Source: Hahella ganghwensis DSM 17046 (GTDB lineage: Bacteria; Pseudomonadota; Gammaproteobacteria; Pseudomonadales; Oleiphilaceae). From it: DNA of 64,000 nt. Positions 25,864 through 34,299 of the stretch are shown piece after piece. The DNA is taken from the NCBI RefSeq assembly GCF_000376785.1, contig NZ_AQXX01000111.1, positions 1-64,000 of the forward strand, written 5' to 3'. Position numbers and translations under genes: made by a program. How positions within the stretch are numbered: the stretch's first letter is position 1; each line of letters opens with the position of its first letter. Under the pieces are notes generated by a model. The model was not told where the DNA came from and did no database searches. It saw nothing but the letters and a program-made list of their open reading frames with translations.

Positions 25864-27558
25864 ATGAAAACACACTCTCTGATCTGGAAGATCACCCTGC
25901 CTGTTGTTGCTGTATTCCTCTTGTCTGTTATTGCCATCTATTTTTACGTTCCGAGCGCAATGGAAACTAATGCCGTAAAAGAGGCAACAGTTTCGGCGGA
26001 ACAAATGGTTCAGCAGTTCAAAACATTGCGTGGCTACTACACGAAAAATGTGGTTCAGAAGGTTCTGGGTAACTCCTCAATGAAGGCATCCTTTGATCAT
26101 CGTCAAAACGTGAATGCCATTCCTTTACCAGCCACGATGATTCATGACCTTAGTTCGGAGTTTTCTCAGGAGGGAATGACACTTAAGCTATACAGTGCTT
26201 TTCCTTTTCCCAACAGAGCCGGGCGAAAATTGGATGGATTTGGTCAGGAGGCATGGAAGAGTCTCAACAGAGAGCCGGATAAAACATTTTCAATGGTGGA
26301 GAAGACGCCCGGCGGCAACTCTATTGTGAGAGTCGCTGTCGCCGATAGAATGGTCGCTGCAGGCTGTGTTGCATGCCACAACTCTCGTCCGGACACTCCT
26401 AAAAATGATTGGAAACTGGGAGATGTCCGGGGTGTCCTGGAAGTTGATATCAATATTGACGAACTCATCGCGAATGGCCAGACCTTGGGAATTAAAGTTG
26501 TTGCGGTCATGATCCTTGTTCTGGTTGCTGTTCTTTTGGTCATTATTGGTCTGTACAGAGTATTGGTCCATCGCAGGGTGCATCGTGTTGCTCTGGCACT
26601 GGAAGGGATATCTGGTGAAGGTGGAGATCTGTCTCACCGTCTGGAAGTTGATGGGGAAGATGAGGTCAGTCGGATTGCAATGGCCTTTAATCGATTCGTT
26701 GAGGAATTAAGTACGACCTTCAGTCAGATTGCCGGACTTTCCAGAGAGGTTGCACAGTCATCCAAATCTCTGTCCCTGATAACTGAACAGACCAGTCAGG
26801 ATATCCAGCTACAGCAGGCCAAGACCGAATCAACGGCGACTTCGGTTAATGAGATGACTGCCACAGTGGATGGTGTAGCTGAAAGTGCCAGCCAGGCTTC
26901 TCAAGCTTCTTCACGGGCTGATGTCGCCTCAAAGGAAAGCCAGAATGTCACCCGCTCCGCTGCGGCTGCGATTGGTCAGGTGTCTGAAAGTATGCAGGAT
27001 GCAAAAGATGTCGTCGATCAGCTTTCTGAAGACAGTCGAGGGATAGGGGCGGTATTGGATGTTATTCGAGGAATTGCAGAACAAACAAATCTTTTGGCTC
27101 TGAATGCGGCGATTGAAGCCGCCAGAGCGGGTGAGCAGGGCCGAGGTTTTGCGGTGGTCGCGGATGAAGTTCGCAGTCTTGCCCAGAAAACACAAGCGTC
27201 AACCGAGGAAATCCACCAAATGATTGAGAAACTGCACTCAGGTACTCAGGCAATGGTGTCAGTGATTGAAAAAGCCTCTGATAAAACCGCGCAGTCCGTT
27301 GATTTTTCGCAAAAGACTTCTCAATCAATGGAAGAAGTATTCAATGCTGTCAATACTGCTAATGAAATGAACGCTCAAATTGCCTCAGCAGCCCGTGAAC
27401 AGCATCAGGTAGTGGAGGAAATTAACCAGAATATTGCGTCCATCAATGAGTTATCGCACCAGTCTTCTGATAGCGCCACTCAGATTGCCGCAAGCGCTGA
27501 AAAATTGTCGCATTTGGCGGAAGAGTTGAATACATTTACCTCCCGGTTCGGTGGTTAA
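25864..27558 (+). CDS. Methyl-accepting chemotaxis protein with c-type haem sensor domain (DUF3365/Tll0287-like)
   Basis: A 564-residue chemoreceptor. A membrane helix (about 8-28) is followed by a periplasmic domain with [19 protein letters not shown] and AAGCVACHN (CxxCH near 167), a Tll0287-like haem domain, then a second helix (about 205-228), HAMP, and the cytoplasmic signalling domain with the hairpin tip [21 protein letters not shown]. The covalent haem suggests sensing of redox state, oxygen or NO. ATG at 25864 has AGGAG eight bases upstream; GTG at 25855 would overlap that site. It is a single gene with no che genes nearby. Confidence 0.9.
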   Translation: MKTHSLIWKITLPVVAVFLLSVIAIYFYVPSAMETNAVKEATVSAEQMVQQFKTLRGYYTKNVVQKVLGNSSMKASFDHRQNVNAIPLPATMIHDLSSEFSQEGMTLKLYSAFPFPNRAGRKLDGFGQEAWKSLNREPDKTFSMVEKTPGGNSIVRVAVADRMVAAGCVACHNSRPDTPKNDWKLGDVRGVLEVDINIDELIANGQTLGIKVVAVMILVLVAVLLVIIGLYRVLVHRRVHRVALALEGISGEGGDLSHRLEVDGEDEVSRIAMAFNRFVEELSTTFSQIAGLSREVAQSSKSLSLITEQTSQDIQLQQAKTESTATSVNEMTATVDGVAESASQASQASSRADVASKESQNVTRSAAAAIGQVSESMQDAKDVVDQLSEDSRGIGAVLDVIRGIAEQTNLLALNAAIEAARAGEQGRGFAVVADEVRSLAQKTQASTEEIHQMIEKLHSGTQAMVSVIEKASDKTAQSVDFSQKTSQSMEEVFNAVNTANEMNAQIASAAREQHQVVEEINQNIASINELSHQSSDSATQIAASAEKLSHLAEELNTFTSRFGG

Positions 27559-27681
27559 TCCCGGGTGTTAGTTGTCTATCCTTGAATCTGCCAATGCAGC
27601 GGGGAAAATGCGCTGATACCTGTTGTGTGATCAGGTAAATGAATCGATGACTTGCTAATTGTAAAGGAGAGAGGAGTATTC

Positions 27682-28038
27682 ATGACTGACGAATTAGTTG
27701 AGATGTTTCGGCCTACAGGCCCTAATGAGTTAGAACTAGTAAAAGCATCTGGTTATAAGTGTTGGCCGCCTCGTTTGCCCGAACAACCAATCTTTTATCC
27801 GGTTACGAATGAACAGTATGCGCGGGAAATCGCGACTCAATGGAATATCAAAGACAGTGGCGTGGGTTATGTTACTCGGTTTTTCGTGAAGGCCTCATTC
27901 ATGCCCAAATATAAGATTGAGCAAGTAGGGGCGGCTCACCATGCAGAATGGTGGGTTCCTGCTGAGGAGCTGGAAAGTCTCAACGATAACATTGTGGGGG
28001 AAATTGAAGTGATTGGTGAGTACCGAAAGTCGGACTAG
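27682..28038 (+). CDS. Small conserved protein of unknown function
   Basis: A 118-residue soluble protein: MTDELVEMFRPTGPNELELV, then PPRLPEQPIFYPVTNEQYA, VTRFFVKASFM and AEWWVPAEELESLNDNIVGE. I recall relatives labelled ADP-ribosylation/crystallin J1-like in public annotations, but no catalytic motif of ADP-ribosylglycohydrolases is visible here and I would not assign a function. ATG at 27682 is chosen for the strong GAGAGGAG upstream; the frame opens ten codons earlier. It stands alone between the chemoreceptor and the M16 peptidase. Confidence 0.75.
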   Translation: MTDELVEMFRPTGPNELELVKASGYKCWPPRLPEQPIFYPVTNEQYAREIATQWNIKDSGVGYVTRFFVKASFMPKYKIEQVGAAHHAEWWVPAEELESLNDNIVGEIEVIGEYRKSD

Positions 28039-28058
28039 TGATCCCCTCCGTTTTATTG

Positions 28059-28077
28059 GGAAGAAAAGCTGTCTTCC
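28059..28077 (+). terminator. Possible terminator after the small conserved gene
   Basis: GGAAGA-AAAGCTG-TCTTCC gives a 6-bp stem followed by TTCTCTGT, 21 bases after the stop at 28038. Moderate only. Confidence 0.35.
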
Positions 28078-28250
28078 TTCTCTGTATTTAACCGTTTTTC
28101 ACGGGTAAGAGATATTTAAGATTGATTAAAAGTGACACTATCTTCCTTTTTTTGTTCTTGGGAATTCCTCTGGTAATGGATTTAGCCATAGCACGGATGT
28201 AACCCTCTCTATTAACCCATCAGATATAGCTCATATTTTCGGAGATTTTC

Positions 28251-31178
28251 TTGTTAGTTCGATTTCTGTTGTCGTTTTGTGTGTGTTTTTCGGGATTGGC
28301 TCTGGCGCAGTCAGATGTGCCGTTGATGCCGAAGCATTGTTCATTTGATTATGACTACCATCAACTCTCACTCGAAAACGGGTTAAAGGTACTCCTGATT
28401 TCAGACCCGGAGGAAACGCAGGCCGGAGTCTCTATGGATGTGGCGGTCGGAACTAAGGATGATCCCAGTGATATGCCGGGGATGGCTCATTTTCTGGAGC
28501 ATATGCTTTTCCTGGGATCTGAAAAGTATTCCGATGCCGATGTCTATAGCCGTTATATTGAGCAACACGGTGGATATGCCAACGCGACGACTGATTATGC
28601 AAACACAAACTATTACTTCCAGATAAATACAGAGTACCTGGAGGGAGCGCTCGCCATATTTGCTGACCAGTTTGTCAGTCCGACACTGGATCCGTATTAC
28701 ATTGAACGGGAGAGTAATGCGGTGAACGCGGAGTATGAATACAGGAAAAATAGACTTTATTGGCGTATGAGAGATGTTGCTAATGAAGTGTATGGAGCAC
28801 GCCATCCGCGGGCTAGGTTTGGCATGGGGAATAGCAGTACGTTAAACCGGGTGTCTGCTGGTAATTTGACCAAAAGGGTTCGGGCCTGGTGGGAAAATCA
28901 ATACAGCGCGGACAAAATGGCTCTTGTCATTCGCTCCTCGCAGCCAATGTCCGAGTTAATTGATATAGCAAACAAGTATTTTTCGGAAATTAAAAAGTCT
29001 GACGATTCGTATATTCGTTTTCCAACACCGCTGGAATATCAGAACCTTCCCGGTGTCGCCAAGTTGGATTTGGGTAAAGCAAAGCGGTATATGGTGCTTC
29101 ATTTTCCTTTAACGGGAGATTTATCTGATATTCACCAGTATGCAGCGGAAGAGTTCGTTAGCTTTTTACTGGAGCAGCAGGTGGAGGGCACTTTCGCAAA
29201 TCGTCTGCTGGTAGATGAATTAGGTGACGGAGTCAGTGTTGAGTTTAATCTGGATGATCCGAACTCCCCCAGAATCGAGATGTATATAGATATTTACTAT
29301 GACGGTTCCCAGCAATATTGGGAGGTCATTCGGCGCTTGATGGCCTATGTAGATCTGTTGCAAAGTTCGACGCTGGAGGAATGGCGATTTGATGAGTTTT
29401 TGCAAATTAAAGCAATGCAATGGTGCTACTCAACCAACTGGGATGCCAGTGAGATGGCATACAACTTTCAGCGTTATGGCTTCAAGTATTCGATTTCGAA
29501 AGGATATGCTGCTGAGAGCTATGACCCCGAGACTGTTAAAAAACTCCTGAGCTTTATCAGAGTGGACAATATGCTGGTATTAGTCAGCAACCCGGATTTT
29601 ATGACGAGTCAGTACTCGCGATGGTTTGGCACAGCATTCGATTATGAGCCAATCGAAGAAAATAACCTTGTGCACTACATGCCCAAGGTCGAGCGAAAAG
29701 TGAGAGAAACCACTCGTAATCCTCATTCGAAGAAAATGGTGGAAAAAGTAGAGGATTATTCGTTAACGCTACCTAAAAAGAATCCTTTTATTCCCAAGCA
29801 TCTGACCAAATCCAGCTTGGTGGACCAGAAAAGCCCTAAAGCACTTGATATTCACCCTAATGTTGATGCGTGGTACGGCAATGATCGAAGCTTTAACAGT
29901 CCTACAAGTATGTTCTATGTTTTGCTTCGGTCTCCGGTAGCAGACAGTAATTCGCAGAATGCAGCACTGGTTTATCTGATGAAAAGCTTTCTTGAGGAAA
30001 ATCTTCAGGAATCGATTTCTGCCGCAACAGATGTGGATACCTATCTGGATATCACACGAGAGGCCAACGGTATCGGTCTGTACTTTGTTGGATATCGGGA
30101 CAGTATAGAGCTTTTGCTGGATGAGGTTCTCAAGCAATTAAGAAATCTAAAGGTTGATGAGGATACCTTTGCCGGCTATCGATACGGCTGGATGGGGTAC
30201 CTAAAACGAAGAGACGAGCAGCCCCCCCTTAGCATCGCTAATCTGTTGCAGACAAAGTTACTGTATGCCCCGGATTTCAGTGACGATGATATTGCTGCCG
30301 GGATGCGTGGCAGTTCTTGGGCAAGACTGGTAAACCTCATGGAAGACTGGAAAAGCGCCATGTGGGTTACTTCTCTGGTATATGGAAATGTCAGTGAAAC
30401 TCAGGCAATCGATTGGAATAAGAAGATCGCGAATTCGTTGATCAAAAAGGAAGGAAAGGTCGAAGTGGTTGAGGCTGTGATGAAGCTTCCCTATGGTATC
30501 AACAGGCTTCTGGATGAGACCGCGTTTTCTGACTCTGCGGTACTGGTGTATCTTCAGGGTGAATCGACCGGACCAGAAGAGAGGGCTAAGTTCCTGCTTC
30601 TAGAGCGGTTGTTGGCCTCTCGATTTTATTCAGATCTCAGAACTGAAGAGCAATTGGGATATGTCGTTGATTCCCGGTATGAAAGTTTCGTTGGTTACCC
30701 GGGAATCACCTTTTCTGTACTTTCACCCGTCGCGGCAGCAAATGTCTTGGAAGACAGTATCCTGGAATTTGTTGAGAAGTTTGCCTCCAACCTTAAAGCG
30801 TTACCTCCAGAGGAATTTCAATCCTATGTCAGTGCGACTGTAACGGAATTGAAGTCAGAGGCAGATGACCAGGAAGAGCAGGCCGACCGGGTGTGGGATG
30901 CAATGAATAATGCGGGTTATAACTTCACTGTCAGAGAGGAAATTGTCAACTCTCTGGAGAACTTGGATAAGGATGCTTTTTTCGATTGGTACATTCAAAG
31001 GGCGCTTCCAGGGAAAAGTCGACTGTTATCGATCCTGATTGAAGGAGATTCCCATTCCTTGAGCTGGGGTTGGAAGAGTCAGATTGGAGATACCCGCATA
31101 GACTCAATTGACGACTTTAGGGAAGTTACTGATTCCTGGAAAATCCTGGCTGGAAAGCAAAACCTCAATCGGGATTAG
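28251..31178 (+). CDS. Periplasmic M16 zinc peptidase (pitrilysin / protease III-like)
   Basis: A 975-residue protein, close to E. coli pitrilysin (962). A signal peptide ends LALA-QSDVP. The inverted zinc motif HFLEH is at about residue 80 within GMAHFLEHMLFLGS, with the distal Glu in ESNAVNAEYEYR near 160. The C-terminal half has the substrate-clamp segment LRTEEQLGYVVDSRYE typical of insulysin-type enzymes. It degrades peptides in the periplasm. It starts at TTG 28251 with GGAG six bases upstream; no ATG precedes the signal peptide. It is a single gene, followed by a hairpin. Confidence 0.93.
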   Translation: MLVRFLLSFCVCFSGLALAQSDVPLMPKHCSFDYDYHQLSLENGLKVLLISDPEETQAGVSMDVAVGTKDDPSDMPGMAHFLEHMLFLGSEKYSDADVYSRYIEQHGGYANATTDYANTNYYFQINTEYLEGALAIFADQFVSPTLDPYYIERESNAVNAEYEYRKNRLYWRMRDVANEVYGARHPRARFGMGNSSTLNRVSAGNLTKRVRAWWENQYSADKMALVIRSSQPMSELIDIANKYFSEIKKSDDSYIRFPTPLEYQNLPGVAKLDLGKAKRYMVLHFPLTGDLSDIHQYAAEEFVSFLLEQQVEGTFANRLLVDELGDGVSVEFNLDDPNSPRIEMYIDIYYDGSQQYWEVIRRLMAYVDLLQSSTLEEWRFDEFLQIKAMQWCYSTNWDASEMAYNFQRYGFKYSISKGYAAESYDPETVKKLLSFIRVDNMLVLVSNPDFMTSQYSRWFGTAFDYEPIEENNLVHYMPKVERKVRETTRNPHSKKMVEKVEDYSLTLPKKNPFIPKHLTKSSLVDQKSPKALDIHPNVDAWYGNDRSFNSPTSMFYVLLRSPVADSNSQNAALVYLMKSFLEENLQESISAATDVDTYLDITREANGIGLYFVGYRDSIELLLDEVLKQLRNLKVDEDTFAGYRYGWMGYLKRRDEQPPLSIANLLQTKLLYAPDFSDDDIAAGMRGSSWARLVNLMEDWKSAMWVTSLVYGNVSETQAIDWNKKIANSLIKKEGKVEVVEAVMKLPYGINRLLDETAFSDSAVLVYLQGESTGPEERAKFLLLERLLASRFYSDLRTEEQLGYVVDSRYESFVGYPGITFSVLSPVAAANVLEDSILEFVEKFASNLKALPPEEFQSYVSATVTELKSEADDQEEQADRVWDAMNNAGYNFTVREEIVNSLENLDKDAFFDWYIQRALPGKSRLLSILIEGDSHSLSWGWKSQIGDTRIDSIDDFREVTDSWKILAGKQNLNRD

Positions 31179-31188
31179 AGTCACGTTG

Positions 31189-31212
31189 TGGAGAGTCCTG
31201 CTGGACTCTCCA
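31189..31212 (+). terminator. Terminator-like hairpin after the M16 peptidase gene
   Basis: A 10-bp perfect stem TGGAGAGTCC / GGACTCTCCA with loop TGCT, eleven bases after the stop at 31178. A U tract is lacking. Confidence 0.55.
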
Positions 31213-31485
31213 TCCTACTGGATCGTCGGAATGAGGCTCACTTGATCGCAATCCATACCCTCCTGGCTTCTTAGTTCAGATTACAGGTGCCTCACCCCTT
31301 CGTACCACTAATAGCCACACTGTCGCCAGATCTCTCAAAAAAACCTTATTGATTGCTCTGAAGTGGAAAGAGTATCCTGGCCTGACACACTTCGTAACAC
31401 AAAGCTGCAAAAGCATTCTGTTCGCCGATAAGGACTAGTACTAAAGTTAGAGGGCAGATCTGTATGAAATTCATAGGGTTACTCC
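31213..31485. other. Upstream region of the Ser/Thr kinase gene
   Basis: Non-coding by appearance. Near its end an ATG at 31464, preceded by AGAGGG, opens a nine-codon frame (MKFIGLLLG) that stops at 31491-31493, overlapping the proposed TTG start of the kinase at 31486. This could be a leader peptide with coupled initiation. Confidence 0.4.
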
Positions 31486-33198
31486 TTGGCTGATAGTAGG
31501 AAAACGGGACTATCTGTCCTGTTGGGCAGACTTTGGCGTTGGTATAGCATCCGTACGCTGGTACTTTTGTGCGCCTGTTTGTTGGTATTTCTGCCAACCA
31601 GACCACCCTCTCTGCAAGCATTGGACATACAATTATTTGAGACAGCCCAGTCTCTTACTCCGATAGCCGCGGTTCGTACCTCCAAACATATTTCCCCCGA
31701 TCAATCCCCATGGTGGACCGGTGTCATCGAGGGTTATCGGTCGGGAACTGAAGCGATTCCGCAGGATCTTTCGGTACCTTACTGGCTTCCCCTGGCAGAA
31801 CGAGTCGCTATTCTACTGATGGCTGTTTATTTGCTGCTGGGACTTTCCCGTATGGGGTTGGCCGCCGGCTTTTGGCTGACGTTTCTGATACTTGCCGGCA
31901 TCACAACGACGGAACTGGGAATGCTGGCCTTACAGGGGAAATGGTGGCCTCTGGGTAGTGCGATTCAGTTTTTGGCAGTGGGTTATCTTCTGATGCTGTT
32001 CTGGTTGCGTCCTCACCAGGAGATCCAGGTGTTGCAGACGAACCAGCATGATTTGGGCCTGAAGCTGGCTGGTCAGTTTTATCAGCAGCAGCGGCTGGAC
32101 CAGGCCATGGAGGCATTGGAGTTCTGTTATGCCACTGATGAGGCTCTTGAACTTTGTTACAGCATTGCCATTGAGCAGGAGAAAAAGCGTCAGTATACCG
32201 CCGCCATCAATACCTATGAGGCAATCCTCGAACAAACCGGGTCATTTCGAGATGTCAAAGAAAGGCTGCAAAGCCTGAGAGCGGCCAACAGTGTTCTGAC
32301 ACAGCACGCCACAGGTTTGGAAATGGCCAGTACACTGGCGATACCTGAAGCCTCGGTTAAGCCTGTATTGGGACGTTATGAGATTCAGCAGGAGCTTGGC
32401 CGCGGTGCAATGGGCATTGTTTACCTGGGCAAGGATCCCAAGATTGCCAGGCTTGTCGCAATAAAAACGTTGAACTATCAGCAGTTCGATAGTCAGGAGC
32501 TGGATGAACTGCGCGAACGTTTTTTCCGGGAGGCTGAGGCCGCCGGACGTTTGAGTCATCCGAATATTGTGGCCGTTTATGATGTGGGTGAAGAAGTCGA
32601 TCTGGCCTATATTGCCATGGATTATGTACAGGGCTGTGCGCTGGATCGATACTGCCGTGCGGATGAATTATTGCCGGTGGCAAAAGTCTATGAGCTGATG
32701 GCTCAGGTCGCCGATGCCTTGCAGTATGCTCATGAGCGCAACGTCATTCACCGGGATATCAAGCCTTCCAATCTGTTGTATAACCCTGAAACCGGCCAGG
32801 TGAAAGTATCTGATTTTGGCATTGCCAGAATATCGGATGATTCAAAAACCCGAACAGGGCTGATGTTAGGCAGCCCTCTTTACATGTCTCCTGAGCAGTT
32901 GAAGGGGAAGGCCATCAAGGCCACAGCCGACCTGTACAGTTTGTCGGTGACCTTTTATCAGCTGCTGACGGGAGCCACACCTTTCAAAGCGGATACCTTG
33001 CCGGAGCTTTCCATTCAGATTCTCAATAAAAAGCACAAAAGTGTGCGGGAGTTGCGTGAGGACCTTCCAGCCAGTGCTGTCCGGATTATCAATAAAGGAT
33101 TGCAGAAAGAGCCCTCCAAACGTTTTCAAAACGCTGGAGAAATGGCCGCAGCGATTCGTGAAGCATTGGTCAGCGACTTCGGTCGCGAGGTCGCCTGA
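31486..33198 (+). CDS. Membrane Ser/Thr protein kinase with short CHASE2-like remnant
   Basis: A 570-residue protein. A first membrane helix (about 20-40) is followed by a short extracytoplasmic loop beginning LQALDIQLFETAQS, which looks like the start of a CHASE2 domain whose body is missing. Three more helices (about 100-170) and a TPR-like stretch (about 185-260) precede the kinase domain (about 295-555). Catalytic elements: GRGAMG loop, VAIKTL Lys, HRDIKPSN, DFG, and SPLYMSPEQ. All key residues are present. It phosphorylates Ser/Thr of unknown targets. The TTG start is uncertain. An FHA gene follows after 33 bp and is the likely phospho-reader. Confidence 0.88.
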   Translation: MADSRKTGLSVLLGRLWRWYSIRTLVLLCACLLVFLPTRPPSLQALDIQLFETAQSLTPIAAVRTSKHISPDQSPWWTGVIEGYRSGTEAIPQDLSVPYWLPLAERVAILLMAVYLLLGLSRMGLAAGFWLTFLILAGITTTELGMLALQGKWWPLGSAIQFLAVGYLLMLFWLRPHQEIQVLQTNQHDLGLKLAGQFYQQQRLDQAMEALEFCYATDEALELCYSIAIEQEKKRQYTAAINTYEAILEQTGSFRDVKERLQSLRAANSVLTQHATGLEMASTLAIPEASVKPVLGRYEIQQELGRGAMGIVYLGKDPKIARLVAIKTLNYQQFDSQELDELRERFFREAEAAGRLSHPNIVAVYDVGEEVDLAYIAMDYVQGCALDRYCRADELLPVAKVYELMAQVADALQYAHERNVIHRDIKPSNLLYNPETGQVKVSDFGIARISDDSKTRTGLMLGSPLYMSPEQLKGKAIKATADLYSLSVTFYQLLTGATPFKADTLPELSIQILNKKHKSVRELREDLPASAVRIINKGLQKEPSKRFQNAGEMAAAIREALVSDFGREVA

Positions 33199-33231
33199 TA
33201 ACTTTTTTATCTTTTTCGCGGAGGATGTTTC

Positions 33232-33582
33232 ATGCCTGTATTAGCTCAACTGGTCGACGATGTGGTGGTCAATAAGTTCAACCTTGAACCCGGGGAGCTC
33301 AAGGTCGGTCGTCATCCGGATTCTGATATCCAGATTAACGATATCGCCGTTAGTGGAAATCACGCCCTGATTGAAGTGGAAGTGAACAAGTATCTGGATG
33401 GTGTGTTTGATGTTTTTATCAGTGACCTTGGAAGTACTAACGGAACCTTCATCAACGATGAGCCGGTTAACAGTCGTCGACGTCTGAATAACAACGATAT
33501 TGTTCGTATTGCATGGAACCAGTTCAAGTTCATCGAAAGCCTTTCCGGTACGTTGGAAAAAACTGCCTATACTCTGGAATAA
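33232..33582 (+). CDS. FHA-domain protein
   Basis: A 116-residue protein that is a single FHA domain: LKVGRHPDSDIQINDIAVSG, NHALIEVE, and SDLGSTNGTFIND. It holds the conserved GR, SG-H (here GNH) and STNGT residues that bind phosphothreonine. GGAGGA lies eight bases before the ATG. It is cotranscribed with the kinase upstream, which suggests kinase and reader work together. No type VI secretion or ABC genes are nearby, unlike many STPK/FHA pairs. Confidence 0.92.
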   Translation: MPVLAQLVDDVVVNKFNLEPGELKVGRHPDSDIQINDIAVSGNHALIEVEVNKYLDGVFDVFISDLGSTNGTFINDEPVNSRRRLNNNDIVRIAWNQFKFIESLSGTLEKTAYTLE

Positions 33583-33651
33583 ATGCTGATTGCCAATCTT
33601 GTTCTGACCTGATAAATCTATCCGTATCCTAACTTTTTAAGGAATCGGCCA

Positions 33652-34293
33652 ATGGATGTTGCTACATTATCCCTTTATACCCTGGTTGCATTTGGGGCAG
33701 TGCTATCTCCAGGGCCGGCGGTACTCCTGGCGATTACGCTCGGTACACAGGTAGGCCTCAGAAAAACCTGGTTTGCCATTGCTGGAAATGTTGTGGGTCT
33801 TGCTCTCGTGTCCTTACTTTCGGCGATAGGGCTTGGGGCTGTACTGGCTGCATCAGGGATGGCATTTATGGTATTGAAGTTCGTCGGTGCGGCATATCTG
33901 ATCTACCTGGGAATTAAGTCCTGGAAGGACAAAAACTTCCTTAGAGTTGATGATAGTGGGCAGGCGATTAATGATCAGGTCAAAGGTCTGGATTTGTTTC
34001 GCAGAGCTTTCCTGATTGCGGTAACCAACCCCAAAGCAATTCTGTTTTTTACCGCCTTGTTTCCTCAATTCGTGAATACCGAAATCGCCGTTGTATCCCA
34101 ATTGGTGGTGCTTACGGCGATATTTATGGGAATATCCTTTACCGTGTTGAGTGGATATGCCCTGATTGGCAGTAAGGCCCAGAAGTGGTTATTTGAGCCA
34201 ATTCGGCTGCGCTGGTTCAAACGGGTAACTGGCGGTCTGTTCGTCAGTATGGGTGTGCTGCTGGCTACCCAGACTCGTGCGCAACCCGTGTAG
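33652..34293 (+). CDS. LysE/RhtB family exporter (second copy)
   Basis: A 213-residue membrane protein with about six helices. The SPGPAVLLAITLGTQVGLRKT motif is near residue 19 and the loop FLIAVTNPKAILFFTALFPQF near 115, nearer to the RhtB/LeuE branch than the copy at 24043. It probably exports neutral amino acids. It lies 69 bp after the FHA gene and may be separate from it. It is convergent with the tandem HAD gene; CAGGCCCT/CAGGGCC pairs across the two ends could end both transcripts. Confidence 0.88.
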   Translation: MDVATLSLYTLVAFGAVLSPGPAVLLAITLGTQVGLRKTWFAIAGNVVGLALVSLLSAIGLGAVLAASGMAFMVLKFVGAAYLIYLGIKSWKDKNFLRVDDSGQAINDQVKGLDLFRRAFLIAVTNPKAILFFTALFPQFVNTEIAVVSQLVVLTAIFMGISFTVLSGYALIGSKAQKWLFEPIRLRWFKRVTGGLFVSMGVLLATQTRAQPV

Positions 34294-34299
34294 TAAAGT

